Shown: positions 13,301 through 22,600 of the stretch, piece after piece | Layout: the number at the start of each line of letters is the position of its first letter | Position numbering within the stretch: position 1 is the stretch's first letter | NCBI RefSeq assembly: GCF_019399895.1 | Contig: NC_091880.1 | Location: 1,922,001 to 1,986,000 of the forward strand | Reading direction: 5' to 3' | From: Cardiocondyla obscurior | Taxonomy: Eukaryota > Arthropoda > Insecta > Hymenoptera > Formicidae | DNA length: 64,000 nucleotides | Notes under the pieces: model-generated | The model's input: only the letters and a program-made list of their open reading frames with translations | Told to the model about the DNA's origin: nothing | The model's database searches: none | Translations under genes and position numbers: made by a program

Positions 13301-14931
13301 CTCTGACATCGGACGTATGATTTTCACGGAGCACTCGCGGACAAAAGTCAGTGTAACACGACGAACGATACACTCGGCCCGTTACGGCTCGATACAATGC
13401 GTACACGTCCAAGGGGTGCCAGGCGACGCGACTCCTCTTCCGCATGATCGCGACGCAATCCCGCGCGTCGCGCTTCGCGCGATAAAGGCCGGCTCAGAGG
13501 AGCACGGGTTTTCGGCCGCCCCGAGAGAGCGGAGCCTCGGAAAATATGAGCGCGTTCACGGTGAGCCGGTTAATTTTTAACGCGGAGCCACCATCCGTTG
13601 ACGTATTCCGTCCGGTTCAATGACTGCGGTCTATGGGATTGTACGCTGGGAATTTGCGGAAAGGGACGAGGGGAAAGAGCGAGTGGAGGGACGGGGTGAG
13701 AGATGTAGAGAACGATAGCGCGCGGGAGTAAACGAGGGGGGTGCTCGGGGTAGGTGGTGGACGTCGAGGAAGAGGAGGAGAACGTTTGTTGGCGAATGTC
13801 GTTCGCTATTGAGGCCGCCGGGTACCAGGGGTCATGAATGCTTGTCAACGGTGAGATATGATGCGCGGATTACCCCCCCGAACTCCGACATCGGGATCTC
13901 CCCTTTTCAACCCTTCCCGTCGCCCAGTCTTCGCATCGAGCCAGCGCCGGAGGCAGACCTGGCTCGATTAACGCGATGTGAAAATTGGCAGAAAGCGGAA
14001 GAAACGCCCGGCAATATCAATCGGCAGCTTCCGCGGGCTGCTCGATACCGCATGACTATTAATCGACGTTTACTTAAAGTTCGATTTAAATTGCTGCGTT
14101 GATTATACATTCTTATTTTTTTTTTTTTTTTTAATTATACGTATACGTATATTTTTATTTGTATATTTATTTAGAAATTTTCTTATTAGAAGATTGAACG
14201 AGTCAATAGAGATAAGGTGAGAATTTCACGTGGCTTACGATGTTATTGCGCGAGGCCCTTCAATTCATTCACTGCACTCCGTCCGCATGCATTCCTTTCT
14301 CTCCTCTCGATTTTATTTCGCGTCTTTCTACCTATTCATCGCAAAGTGCTAGTCACCACCCATCGCGCACGTGTTCACGAGAACGTCGATAGACTGGCGG
14401 AAAGGGTTTTCTCCTGTAAGACGAGTGGCAAAGGTCTTTCTTTCAGGTTCTTTTCGAAGCTAGCTCAAACTCGTAGAAATCTCTCTATCGTTGCACTCTA
14501 CGTGTGTATTCGTTCTCTGCCTTCGATACCGCACGCTTTAAGATCGTCTAGAAGGCAACGTGCCACCATTCGAGTGGCCATTAGAAACGTGAGAGATAGA
14601 CGGCGCGACTCGATGAAAAGCAAATACGCGAGAGTGCGTCGGAGGGACGTGGGTCCGCGCGGGAGGATTGCGCGCGGGGCGGAAAAATATCGCGGAAATT
14701 CGACGGCTTAAATGGTGGAATAACGTTTCGCTTGATAAATAAAAGTAGCAGTAGCTGCACGCCATCCGCCGAGATACGAAAATAAGTCAATTGTCATAAA
14801 AGGATTCGTCATTTCGCGCAAAGCTACAAATTTGTCCCCGCCTCTCAGCGCGCTGAGGCGAAGAGATTGCCGCTGCAAACGAGAACTTTGATAAAAGAGT
14901 CCTCGTGCACGCGCGCTCGTGATCGTCTTAC

Positions 14932-15620
14932 CAGCTATTTTCCCGAGAGCGCATTAGGCGGAATTTAGATGAAAGCAAACACGCAGAAACGCATTACGCG
15001 CCAGAAAAAGTGAAAGATACATACGTCGAGACAGGGAGCCGAGGAGCGACGAAGGAGCGGCGTCAGCGAGGTTCCTACGAAAGGGGTAGCGAGAGGGAGA
15101 TTCGCGGGGAAAAGGAGCGGCGTGGAGGAACTTAGTAGTCAAGGAATGTCGACGCGGAACGGAACGCGCACGAGGTCGAGGAAGGAAGGAAGGCTTTCCA
15201 TCAGGCAAATTGAATAGCATTTGCAGGCTGTTTCGCCGGTAAACAGGCGGATGATAGATGATACCTCGGGTCCCTGTCGTCTCTTCTTCCGCTAGTAACT
15301 CTCGGTACACCTTTGCTCTCACGATTTCTCTCGCATCCACCTCGAAAACGACGATCGTTTTCTCCTACCTCTTTATCCTTTCGACAGACGACTCGCGCGC
15401 GGAAAATGCGTTCGTTCCGCCGCTCTCGAGATAACTCTGTGGCCGATCCAACAACCTATCTGGAAGTGTCATCCGGGAGAAACCATTCATCAAACTGCCG
15501 CCGAAAGAACTTGACGACAGAGCGGAAATCGATCGTGACTCGGGATGCCGCGCGTTACCACTGCTACTGCTCTTTTTTTTTATTCTACTAGAAGAAACCG
15601 CTCTACGCGCGCGCTATTTT
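14932..15620 (-). other. Possible further minus-strand exon
   Basis: Downstream of the 38-nt exon there is a moderate acceptor (GCAATCTCTTAG|AAAATAG) and, 689 nt later, a good donor (AGCTG|GTAAGAC). About 130 codons are open between a TAG near 15,360 and a TAA near 14,954, with no early ATG. The open frame begins EKTIVVFEVDAREIV, vaguely like the KTVLAIFEIEDDL of the 44-nt microexon. I regard this as suggestive only; the segment could equally be a terminal untranslated exon or intron. Confidence 0.22.
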
Positions 15621-15669
15621 CTAAGAGATTGCAATTATATAGTACGAAAAAAAAAATCATGCGACTTAC

Positions 15670-15707
15670 CAATCTGCTTCAGCGGAGTTGAAGAATTCTG
15701 CCGGTGA
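15670..15707 (-). other. Candidate 38-nt microexon
   Basis: The minus strand reads CTTTTTATGTTACAG|TCACCGG at the acceptor and GCAGATTG|GTAAGTCGC at the donor, both close to consensus. It follows the 309-nt exon after a 117-nt intron. It has no ATG and would be untranslated if the upstream stop is used. Its two strong sites at such a short distance are unlikely by chance. Confidence 0.5.
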
Positions 15708-15824
15708 CTGTAACATAAAAAGAAATATATTAATGTAGACATGTTTATTAATTTTAAAAATTAATAAAAAAAAAGTTTGAAGTTTTTATTTAATAAATAT
15801 TTTATTAAAAAAATTTATTCTCAC

Positions 15825-16133
15825 CTAAAAGTTGCTCCGCCGATGCAGGATGCCCGTCCCGGGCCTGCTCCTCCTCTCAGATGGGACGTGACGAGCCATC
15901 CTTCCGCGCACAAGTCACTCGCGAATACCCCGACCGTGATTTTACAGCCGCGAAAATTATTAATCACTTCGCGCGTTTCTGTTCGGCACTCGCGTTTAGA
16001 AGAATGTCAAAAAATTCCGACCGAATACTTAACGAACTCCCGGATCGACCGACGAACCGGCTACGGTTCGTATAATTATTAATCGGCGGTGACGACACTT
16101 TTGTTAACGGCCGGTCGATGCAGCTGCGTCGAT
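15825..16133 (-). other. Candidate 309-nt exon, probably mostly untranslated
   Basis: The acceptor TTTTTTTTGTTACAG|ATCGACG is strong and the donor is CTTTTAG|GTGAGA. Entered in the phase of the preceding exon, the frame reads IDAAASTGR and then stops at TAA, so most of the exon would be 3' untranslated. A different frame is open for about 56 codons over its distal part and aligns with the 127-nt exon around LRGG-G-G-ASC. This suggests the exon end is a diverged duplicate of that exon. Its last 56 nt are a second copy of the exon-end module. Confidence 0.5.
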
Positions 16134-16230
16134 CTGTAACAAAAAAAATATATAAAATTTAATCGTAGAGATTCTACAAGTATTTAGTCAGCAAGCTATT
16201 AGTTCTGTGTCTCAAAAAAATAATTCTTAC

Positions 16231-16357
16231 CTCTGGGGCTGCTCCGTTGTCGCACGATGCCTTTCCGAGGCCTCCTCCTCCTCTCAGATTATTAGTCCTC
16301 TCGTCAGGGTGGCTAACTTCCTCGCAGATCGTCTCAACTCCGTCCTCGCACTGGTCC
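16231..16357 (-). other. Candidate 127-nt exon with an open frame
   Basis: This is the best exon of the set. The acceptor is CTTTTTGTTTGCAG|GGACC and the donor is CCCAGAG|GTAAGA. Frame 2 is open for all 42 codons, starting DQCEDGVETICEEV and continuing through a Gly-rich stretch, with cysteines at about residues 3, 11 and 35 of the exon. The other two frames contain stops. The incoming phase needs two bases from the preceding exon, which the 44-nt exon supplies. The last 57 nt are one copy of the repeated exon-end module found also at 15,825, 50,204 and 53,112. The peptide resembles nothing I can name. Confidence 0.6.
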
Positions 16358-16489
16358 CTGCAAACAAAAAGCCCAGATAATTAGTAAAAACTGCACGAGT
16401 CTATGCAACACTTCTGAAATAAAAAGATTACTTCGCAATAATAAACGCGTAAGGATATAACTTGCTTTACGGAAAGGAGATATACTCAC

Positions 16490-16640
16490 ACGTGCTCTCC
16501 TCACACGAAGAATAGGGAGGAGAAGATAGTTCTAGTACAGGACAGTTTTCGTTGTACGCAATACGCAAGTGAATATTACTTTCGGTACGGACACACGTGC
16601 TCGCTGTGCCGTGCGTAGTACGTGTGTGCTCGCGCGACCG
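16490..16640 (-). other. Possible 151-nt cassette exon
   Basis: Within the 472-nt intron there is a pyrimidine-rich acceptor (CTTTGTCCTTCTCCAG|CGGTC) and a consensus-like donor (GAGCACGT|GTGAGT) 151 nt apart. If included after the 44-nt microexon it keeps the frame open for about 40 codons and then meets TAG, so it would act as a poison exon. It could also be part of an internal promoter region, since the flank up to 16,750 is C-rich. Evidence is splice-site shape only. Confidence 0.28.
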
Positions 16641-16775
16641 CTGGAGAAGGACAAAGCGAGAGTGGGAGTAGTGGGGGAATATACCTAGCGCGCGGCATGT
16701 AGGCTCGCGCTCGTTCTCACCCCGTCCCCCCTGCCTCACCCCACCTCCCCCCGCGCCTATCTATTCGTTACTTTC

Positions 16776-16910
16776 GTTTGATTTAATTGTAATATTTAAT
16801 TAGTATGTCCAGACAAAGACGGTACTTACATGAGGTCGTCCTCGATCTCGAAAATCGCCAAGACCGTCTTTGCCTGGACATATTAATTAAATATTAAAAT
16901 TAAATCAAAC
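16776..16910. repeat. 48-bp near-perfect inverted repeat with 39-nt loop
   Basis: Arms 16776-16823 and 16863-16910 match at 45 of 48 positions as an inverted repeat. Each arm contains TCCAGRCAAAGACGGT and an AT-rich outer part ending in GTTTG. In minus-strand RNA one of the three mismatches becomes a G-U wobble, so the stem would be very stable. The loop holds most of the candidate 44-nt exon and its donor. The structure could be a small inverted-repeat element, but no clear target-site duplication flanks it. Confidence 0.9.
16830..16873 (-). other. Candidate 44-nt microexon inside an inverted repeat
   Basis: The minus strand reads ATGTCCAG|GCAAAGACGG at the 5' end and ACCTCAT|GTAAGTACC at the 3' end. 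The donor is consensus; the acceptor has a T-rich but not pure pyrimidine tract. Frame 1 reads AKTVLAIFEIEDDL and leaves two bases (AT), which match the phase of the open frame in the next exon and create ATG at the junction. All three frames of so short an exon are open, so the coding potential is weak evidence. The acceptor and the first 11 exon bases lie in one arm of a 48-bp inverted repeat, and the rest of the exon and the donor lie in its loop. Confidence 0.5.
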
Positions 16911-16923
16911 CTCAAAATCGTCG

Positions 16924-17000
16924 ACTTAACAGCCGACGTTGACTCTCGCTTGGCGTGAAACAAGCCAAGTGAGAGAGAACTAATTAGCGTCGGTTTTAAG
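16924..17000. repeat. Imperfect hairpin adjacent to the inverted repeat
   Basis: An inner stem of 12 positions (CTCTCGCTTGGC against GCCAAGTGAGAG, one G-T mismatch) closes a 9-nt loop at 16955-16963. An outer helix pairs CCGACG with CGTCGG and TTAA with TTAA, separated by an asymmetric internal loop. It starts 14 nt beyond the larger inverted repeat. The arm lengths roughly suit a small-RNA precursor, but the internal loop is too asymmetric for a confident miRNA call and I recognise no known miRNA seed. Confidence 0.5.
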
Positions 17001-19550
17001 CGATAACAATTAACAGCTAATTTACGCGTCACACCATTTTAAGGTATGATAGGATTCTATAGATAACTTGCTGGTTGTATAAAATTTTTTTAATTGAGTT
17101 TTTATTTAGGATCCTGCGCGACGAATCGGTTTTATCGCGCGGAGAAAAATTAATATTGACAAATACATTTTTTTTTCCATTGTAACACGTGAAATATATG
17201 AGAACCACAAAAAGTGTTTAAAGAGCTAAAAATGTATGTATTAATATCGAAGGTTTCTTTTTAAACAATAATTTAATAATGGATAGATTATGATCGGAAA
17301 CTTTTATCATCGGGATGTAGTTATTTTTATTGTTGTCATTTTTTAATTTTATTAATTTCAAAATTCGTATTGTACGTACGTTTATTATGATAATATGTAA
17401 AAACTGGAAGTTGAAAAAGTCATGATTCAGCATTTGTATTTCATTTACGCTTTCTTTTTTGGTACGGTATTCAACGTTAAAACATTTCAGATTAATCTAT
17501 GAATATTCCGTGAATAAAAACGAATGTTGCATTGAAAGCACGTTTTTTTTTTCTTTTTTTTTTTATAATCCATATGAAATTTAATTACAAATCGTACCTT
17601 TCGTGTAAAAATTTTTTTACATACACATTTAATGCAAATAAAATTTTATTTCTGTCTTATTATATGTTTGTAACAAAAAATTTTATTAAAAGAAAAATAT
17701 ACTTAATAAAAAAAAAAAGTGAATTATTTCTGTGAACGTTATATTCAGTTATCTGATCACCACTAATATCTACAACGTATCGAAATAATGGTACGGAGTA
17801 GATCGCAAATGAAACAAATGTTACTAAATTAAAGATGTTACTTTGATAGAAGGGTAATTTAATTCCGTGTCGCGGCGTGAACGAATAGAATTCCGAATAG
17901 AAACGGAATGATTACATAATAGATAGCCGATGTTCCACTTTCCAGCAACGATATCGCGGGGAATCGAACGTATAAATATTGCATCAGTCCCGCCGAACGC
18001 AGATTAAGACATCGTATGCTTCTGAGATGTAGCGGAGGCCGCGCGGCAAAGTTGTTCCCGTTTAATTAACTGTCACGAACAGCTGCAGTTCAATCTTTCA
18101 ATTTATGAATGTCGACGGCGCGCGCGGGGGGAAGGCGAGGTCGTAAAAATATAAGCCAGTTCCGCGCGACGAAAGCACCAGCCAGAAACAGTGTCACGTA
18201 TTAATAATAAAACGAGAGGAGTTCGGTGCACGGGACTCGGTAATAAGGTTTCTAGGAGAATACACGATATTACGGTGTCGCCGCTCTTACAATGCGCGCT
18301 ATGAATTCACGTGCGGCTCACTTTTGATCGTAAAGGGCCGCGGTAGCGTCGTTAACGACGCGTCGTGCCGCGGTTTATCTCTTGATAAATCACTTAAATG
18401 AACTCGGGGGAGTTTTCACTTCGAGACGAGGCGCGCGCGTGCGAGCCTTGTACTATGTATTTCGAGGGCGACCGGTAAGCAGATAGCATAATATATTCTT
18501 CATGCGAGATACGCGACGCGGCTGCGCCGCGAAATGGTGTTTACGCGGCCGGATGTCGGCGTCGCGGGGGCATAAACATAAGGTATGCATGAACATACTG
18601 AGTTATACCGTGGTCGGCATGAAATAACCATGGGACGAAACTTGATAACACACTTTCCATCCGGGCACGTGGATGCGAACCCGCGACGACGCCGAGTTCC
18701 TTTCCCATTTACGGAAAAACTTCTGGAACGCGTCGATTTTTTTTTCTTATTCCCCCCCTGGTTTTTCGCTTGGAAAGTGACGGGCGATATGATTCACGAG
18801 TCATCGGGGTTCTCCCAGTTTCCCAGTGCATATACTTTTGACGCGAGGATAACTTTTCAACGTACAACCGAATTACGAAAAGTGTTGCCCGGCTCGTCGG
18901 ACGGTTGCTCTTTCGCGCTTCACCTTTTTCCACACTTTTGTAATTCGTTATTTCGTTACGTTTTGGTAATCTCCGAGATGGGTACATATTGTAGAAATAA
19001 GAAGCAGCGTTACTTAATGAAAGGATATCCCTGAAATGGCGCGGGAAACAAGGTGGCGCTAAGTAACGACGCTACGAATTTTCTAACGAAGTTTTCTTCA
19101 TTGCCTAATTATAAAAGTTGTTCATAATGCAGGAATCCGATGGGAAGTCGAGGGGGCTGCGAGGGGTGGTCGCCTTGCCTTCGCGGTAATTTCCAAATTA
19201 ATTAAAAGAAAAGCCATCTCCTTCCTTTTCGCTTTTCTTTTCATTCTACACGCTGCTTCTTTACAACTGGAAGCCCAGAAATGCGCATCCTTAATTGAAT
19301 GTAATTTACACTCATTAAAGTCTTACTTTTATTTTATTCGGATATCTGTATTTAAATTATGAAAAATAAAATAATTATCTTTATGAAAATAGAACGTTTT
19401 TTTTTTTTTTAATCAAAATTAGGTATTACACTCGCGAAACAATAAGATAAAGTATTTGTTAAGCTTTAGTTAATTAATATTTTATATTTTAGAATTTTAT
19501 AAAGCTTTTATTGCTTATTTAAGTTTCCAATATTTATTTCTAATACACAA
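17000..19550. other. Non-coding, largely AT-rich intron-like DNA
   Basis: On the minus strand this is the 3' portion of the inferred 33-kb intron; on the plus strand it precedes the ratchet site at 19,582. Composition is AT-rich at 17,050-17,900 and CpG-rich at 17,900-18,600. No exon is supported. Confidence 0.55.
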
Positions 19551-19552
19551 AA

Positions 19553-19641
19553 TACTAATTTCTGCTTTTTGTGTGTTATAGGTAAGTTTCTGTCATCAGT
19601 ATTTGGTTCCTAAAAGTTAAACTAAACGGACTGGAAGTCTA
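19553..19641 (+). promoter_or_regulatory. Candidate recursive splice site with 60-nt RS-exon, plus strand
   Basis: The plus strand carries a branchpoint-like TACTAAT, a T-rich tract, and TGTGTGTTATAG|GTAAGTTTC with the junction at 19581/19582. The branch adenine at 19558 is 23 nt from the AG, an ideal spacing. A second strong donor, AAGTCTA|GTAAGTGAA, follows at 19641/19642 and defines a 60-nt recursive-splice exon that has stops in all three frames. This is the strongest ratchet candidate in the window. It implies a long plus-strand intron here; the flanking exons of that intron are not identified. Confidence 0.62.
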
Positions 19642-22600
19642 GTAAGTGAAGAGATATGAATCATAAATTCTGTATTATCCTTAAATCTAATTAACTTTGG
19701 AAACTGATGTAAAACTTTATTGCCCAAAGCTACGAAAAAGTGGAACGTAAAGTTTATTACTTTTTTAACATCCTGTTTCGCAATTTATCCATAAAAGGCG
19801 TAGATTTTCTTAAATTTATATTTTATCCGCATAGCGTTAATAGCAAATATAAAACGCTTGTGTTTCGAGCACATATTTTTCCTCGTTATTTTTATTGCGC
19901 GTAATTAAAGTTCGAGAGTAACATATTGAAGACGACTTTATCACGGGGCAGATAATGTCATCTGTTTGCGACGTCTTGAGAATCAATTATTTTAATTGGC
20001 GCGAGAAAGAAGCGAAATTCGTTCCCCCCTTTTTTTTCTTTTTTTTCTTTTTCCGGGCGTCGCACCTCGATTCAATGAGATGCCCGGCACCCCTGCAGGA
20101 GCCCCGATGTCTGGGTGGTAATCGATTTTCTACTGACGCCTCCACCCCCTGCCGTCGTCGCGTTGTTACTGACGACGAATATTCCCGAAGTCATCCGAGT
20201 CATTGACATCTACGGGGCGACGGCGACGGCGACGGTGGATGAAGTGCGTGTTGCAAGGCGAAGGGAGCGCGAATTTCGCACACGCACGAGAAGCGGCTCG
20301 TGTGCGCGTGCATGACACACGTCTCGTTTTCCTCGTGTTCGTGAAATATCGATGACGATGTCTGCCCGACAAGAACCGAGAGAAAGTGAAGGGTTTTGTA
20401 GGGATGCGGTCGTGCCCGCCCACTTCCTCGATGATCGCAGTATCGATGACTTCACCGGTGGCTTCCGACCATCTTTCTCTTCCTTCTTACGGAGTGTTTC
20501 GTAATTTTAAACCTCGCGCTGCTACGCGAATTTCCTCACCGATTGTGAATCTCATGGAAATAATTCTGACCGTAATTAGGTAATTAATTAAAACGACCAG
20601 AGTAACTTAAAAAGGAAAAAAGAAAAAAAAATACGAAGGAAAAATAGAGTAAATATAGGGAAGTAAATAAAATCGACCATTATCTCTCGAGCTTCTTTAG
20701 CTGGCGGTCGTTGTTAACAGACGTCGTGGAGTCGTGTCTTCTCCCACGTAACTGCCTCGCCGCGTACTCGTGTTCTAAGCAACGCGCAATACTTTCGAAA
20801 AGCTCTCCAAAAATAATTGTGGCAGCGCGGTAATTCCCGAGTGGTGGAAACCGCAGGATCGGTAGACTTTCCCGCGGTCGTTATTTCGTCGTGGTTCAGT
20901 TCGCTCGCAACGCGCGTTACGTCGGGATGCGTTACCCTTATCGACCCACTCGACAGTACTCGCCACAGTGCGGGGTAGTACACAATTCTCAGACGTACCC
21001 AGCCGACTCGACCAATCGCGCTCGTTTTCCGCCGCGTGTGCCTGCGTGCTTCTACTTGAAGTGGCGAGACGGATCCCTCACTCTAATTTCTACACGAAGG
21101 AACTTTCATGTCGCGACGCAGGAAGAGGATGAGGACGTCGCGATGAGAAAGCGGCGGGACTGTAATATTCGTCCTCGCGCCTTAAAAGTATTATTTTCTT
21201 AATATGCTCTCGTTTCTCACGGATAAATCCGGAGGTAGAGTGAATGCCATTTGTCAAAAAATTCCACCGCAAATAATTTTCCGACTTCTAACCGCGTGAC
21301 AAATTTTATTAAATATTTCCTTCGAGCGTTGTAATTATTATATAATAATTTTTTTTCTTCCTTTTTTAATTTTATTTGGTAATATTTAATGCCGTGGTAT
21401 TATATTTTTATTTCGTTATAAATAGCACCTCCTCGTCTAACGATACATCTTCAAATACCCCTCGTAAAAGTCCCATCGCTCGCTCCCGCGCTTTCCCTCC
21501 TACCCAACAGTTTTGTCGTAGGTAAAACAGCTTAATAACATGTTAGTCACGAGCAGAATTCGGGGGCAGAGCCGCCTAAGCGAGCGAGGGTCCCCAGGAA
21601 CTCGGTCGTTTCCTCTTAGTATCATTATACGCCGTCGTCGGTTCTTTCGTTCTATTCAATTTCACGCGCAGAGAAACACGCGTCTTAGCGGGGCGGGGGA
21701 GGACGAAGGGCGCGTACGTTTAGGGCGTTTAGTGCGTCTGCTCGACTTCCGGCAGGGCGCGATCGTCGAGGCAATCTCATCCGCGTCGCGGAGTTTTATT
21801 GCGCGCGGCGTTCGCGGAAGAGGAAAGGGACCTCAATGGCCAGACGTGCGTGCGCCCCGGAACGGATATAGGCCTTGTCTGGGACCATTAGATGTTTCGG
21901 CTACCTTCCGATAATTACTCGTGGAATTGGCCCAGTCGGCGCGTGTGCCATAATCGATACGCGCGTTACAGCCGATACCGACATCGCGACTGACACTCGC
22001 CGCGTTTGGCGGGAACCACTTGCGCGACCCGGGCACACACTCCGCGTATTCCGTCGAATTAGGTATCCGGGCTCTAATTACGAAATGGATGAAACGATAT
22101 CGGGCGCGCCGCGCCTGCGTCGGAAAAATTGATATCGATTCCCTCCCTCCCACCCCGCGATGTCATAATATTTCGTTACCGCGACTATAATAGCTAATGA
22201 AAACGGCTTCCGCGCTTGCCGCAGAATCCCGAAGTCTTTTCCTGTCGGATCTTCGTAAAAACGCTTCTCGAGTATCGATCGACGCGTCCAATAAATACTC
22301 GATAAGCCAGCTATTGGATAGGATAAAGAAAAAAAATTTTACTTTTTATCGAATCGAACTAGTTGCGATGCGATAATTAATACCATGACTTGGCGTAGGA
22401 AATGCGTTTAGTTAACTACTTGCAGAATGGTTATTTCGAAAGGCTTCTTAGCGTTGAAATACCAAACGATTTTAATAAAAATGATACTGCTAACAAAGAG
22501 CAAGTTGAATATTCCGATGAACGAAGCCTTGCTAATTTATTCTCTGAAACAAAATACTGAGATACATGGGGCACTCTTCGTCTTGGGTTCGACAGGTAGA

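Larger units (their letters stand above)
9970..14900. other. Non-coding stretch, no gene supported
   Basis: Contains two long homopolymers and a TA repeat. A 164-codon frame near 14,217-14,711 is Arg/Ser-rich, uses a non-ATG start and has no family resemblance. On the minus strand AATAAA-type words near 14,150-14,170 could serve as polyadenylation signals for the candidate minus-strand transcript; this is speculative. Confidence 0.5.
15670..16873 (-). other. Candidate multi-exon minus-strand transcript (four exons)
   Basis: Read on the minus strand, four segments are bounded by canonical GT-AG sites: 16873-16830, 16357-16231, 16133-15825 and 15707-15670. The introns are 472, 97 and 117 nt, a normal size for insects. 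Three acceptors are strong (CTTTTTGTTTGCAG, TTTTTTTTGTTACAG, CTTTTTATGTTACAG) and the donors are GTAAGT, GTAAGA, GTGAGA and GTAAGT. One frame is open from the 44-nt exon through the 127-nt exon and stops after nine codons in the 309-nt exon. With the first ATG at the first junction, the product would be about 52 residues with three cysteines. No family is recognised. It could be a small-peptide gene, the 3' part of a longer gene, or a spliced noncoding RNA. The splice-site series is seen directly; the joining and any coding role are inferred. Confidence 0.6.

Noticed and set aside
14217..14711. 164-codon plus-strand frame rich in Arg and Ser
   Set aside because: Starts at a non-ATG codon, resembles no family, and no splice sites frame it.
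21498..21530. Pyrimidine-rich sequence ending TTGTCGTAG|GTAAAAC, a possible further ratchet site
   Set aside because: GTAAAA is a weak donor, the tract is interrupted by an earlier CAG, and no second donor follows at a useful distance.
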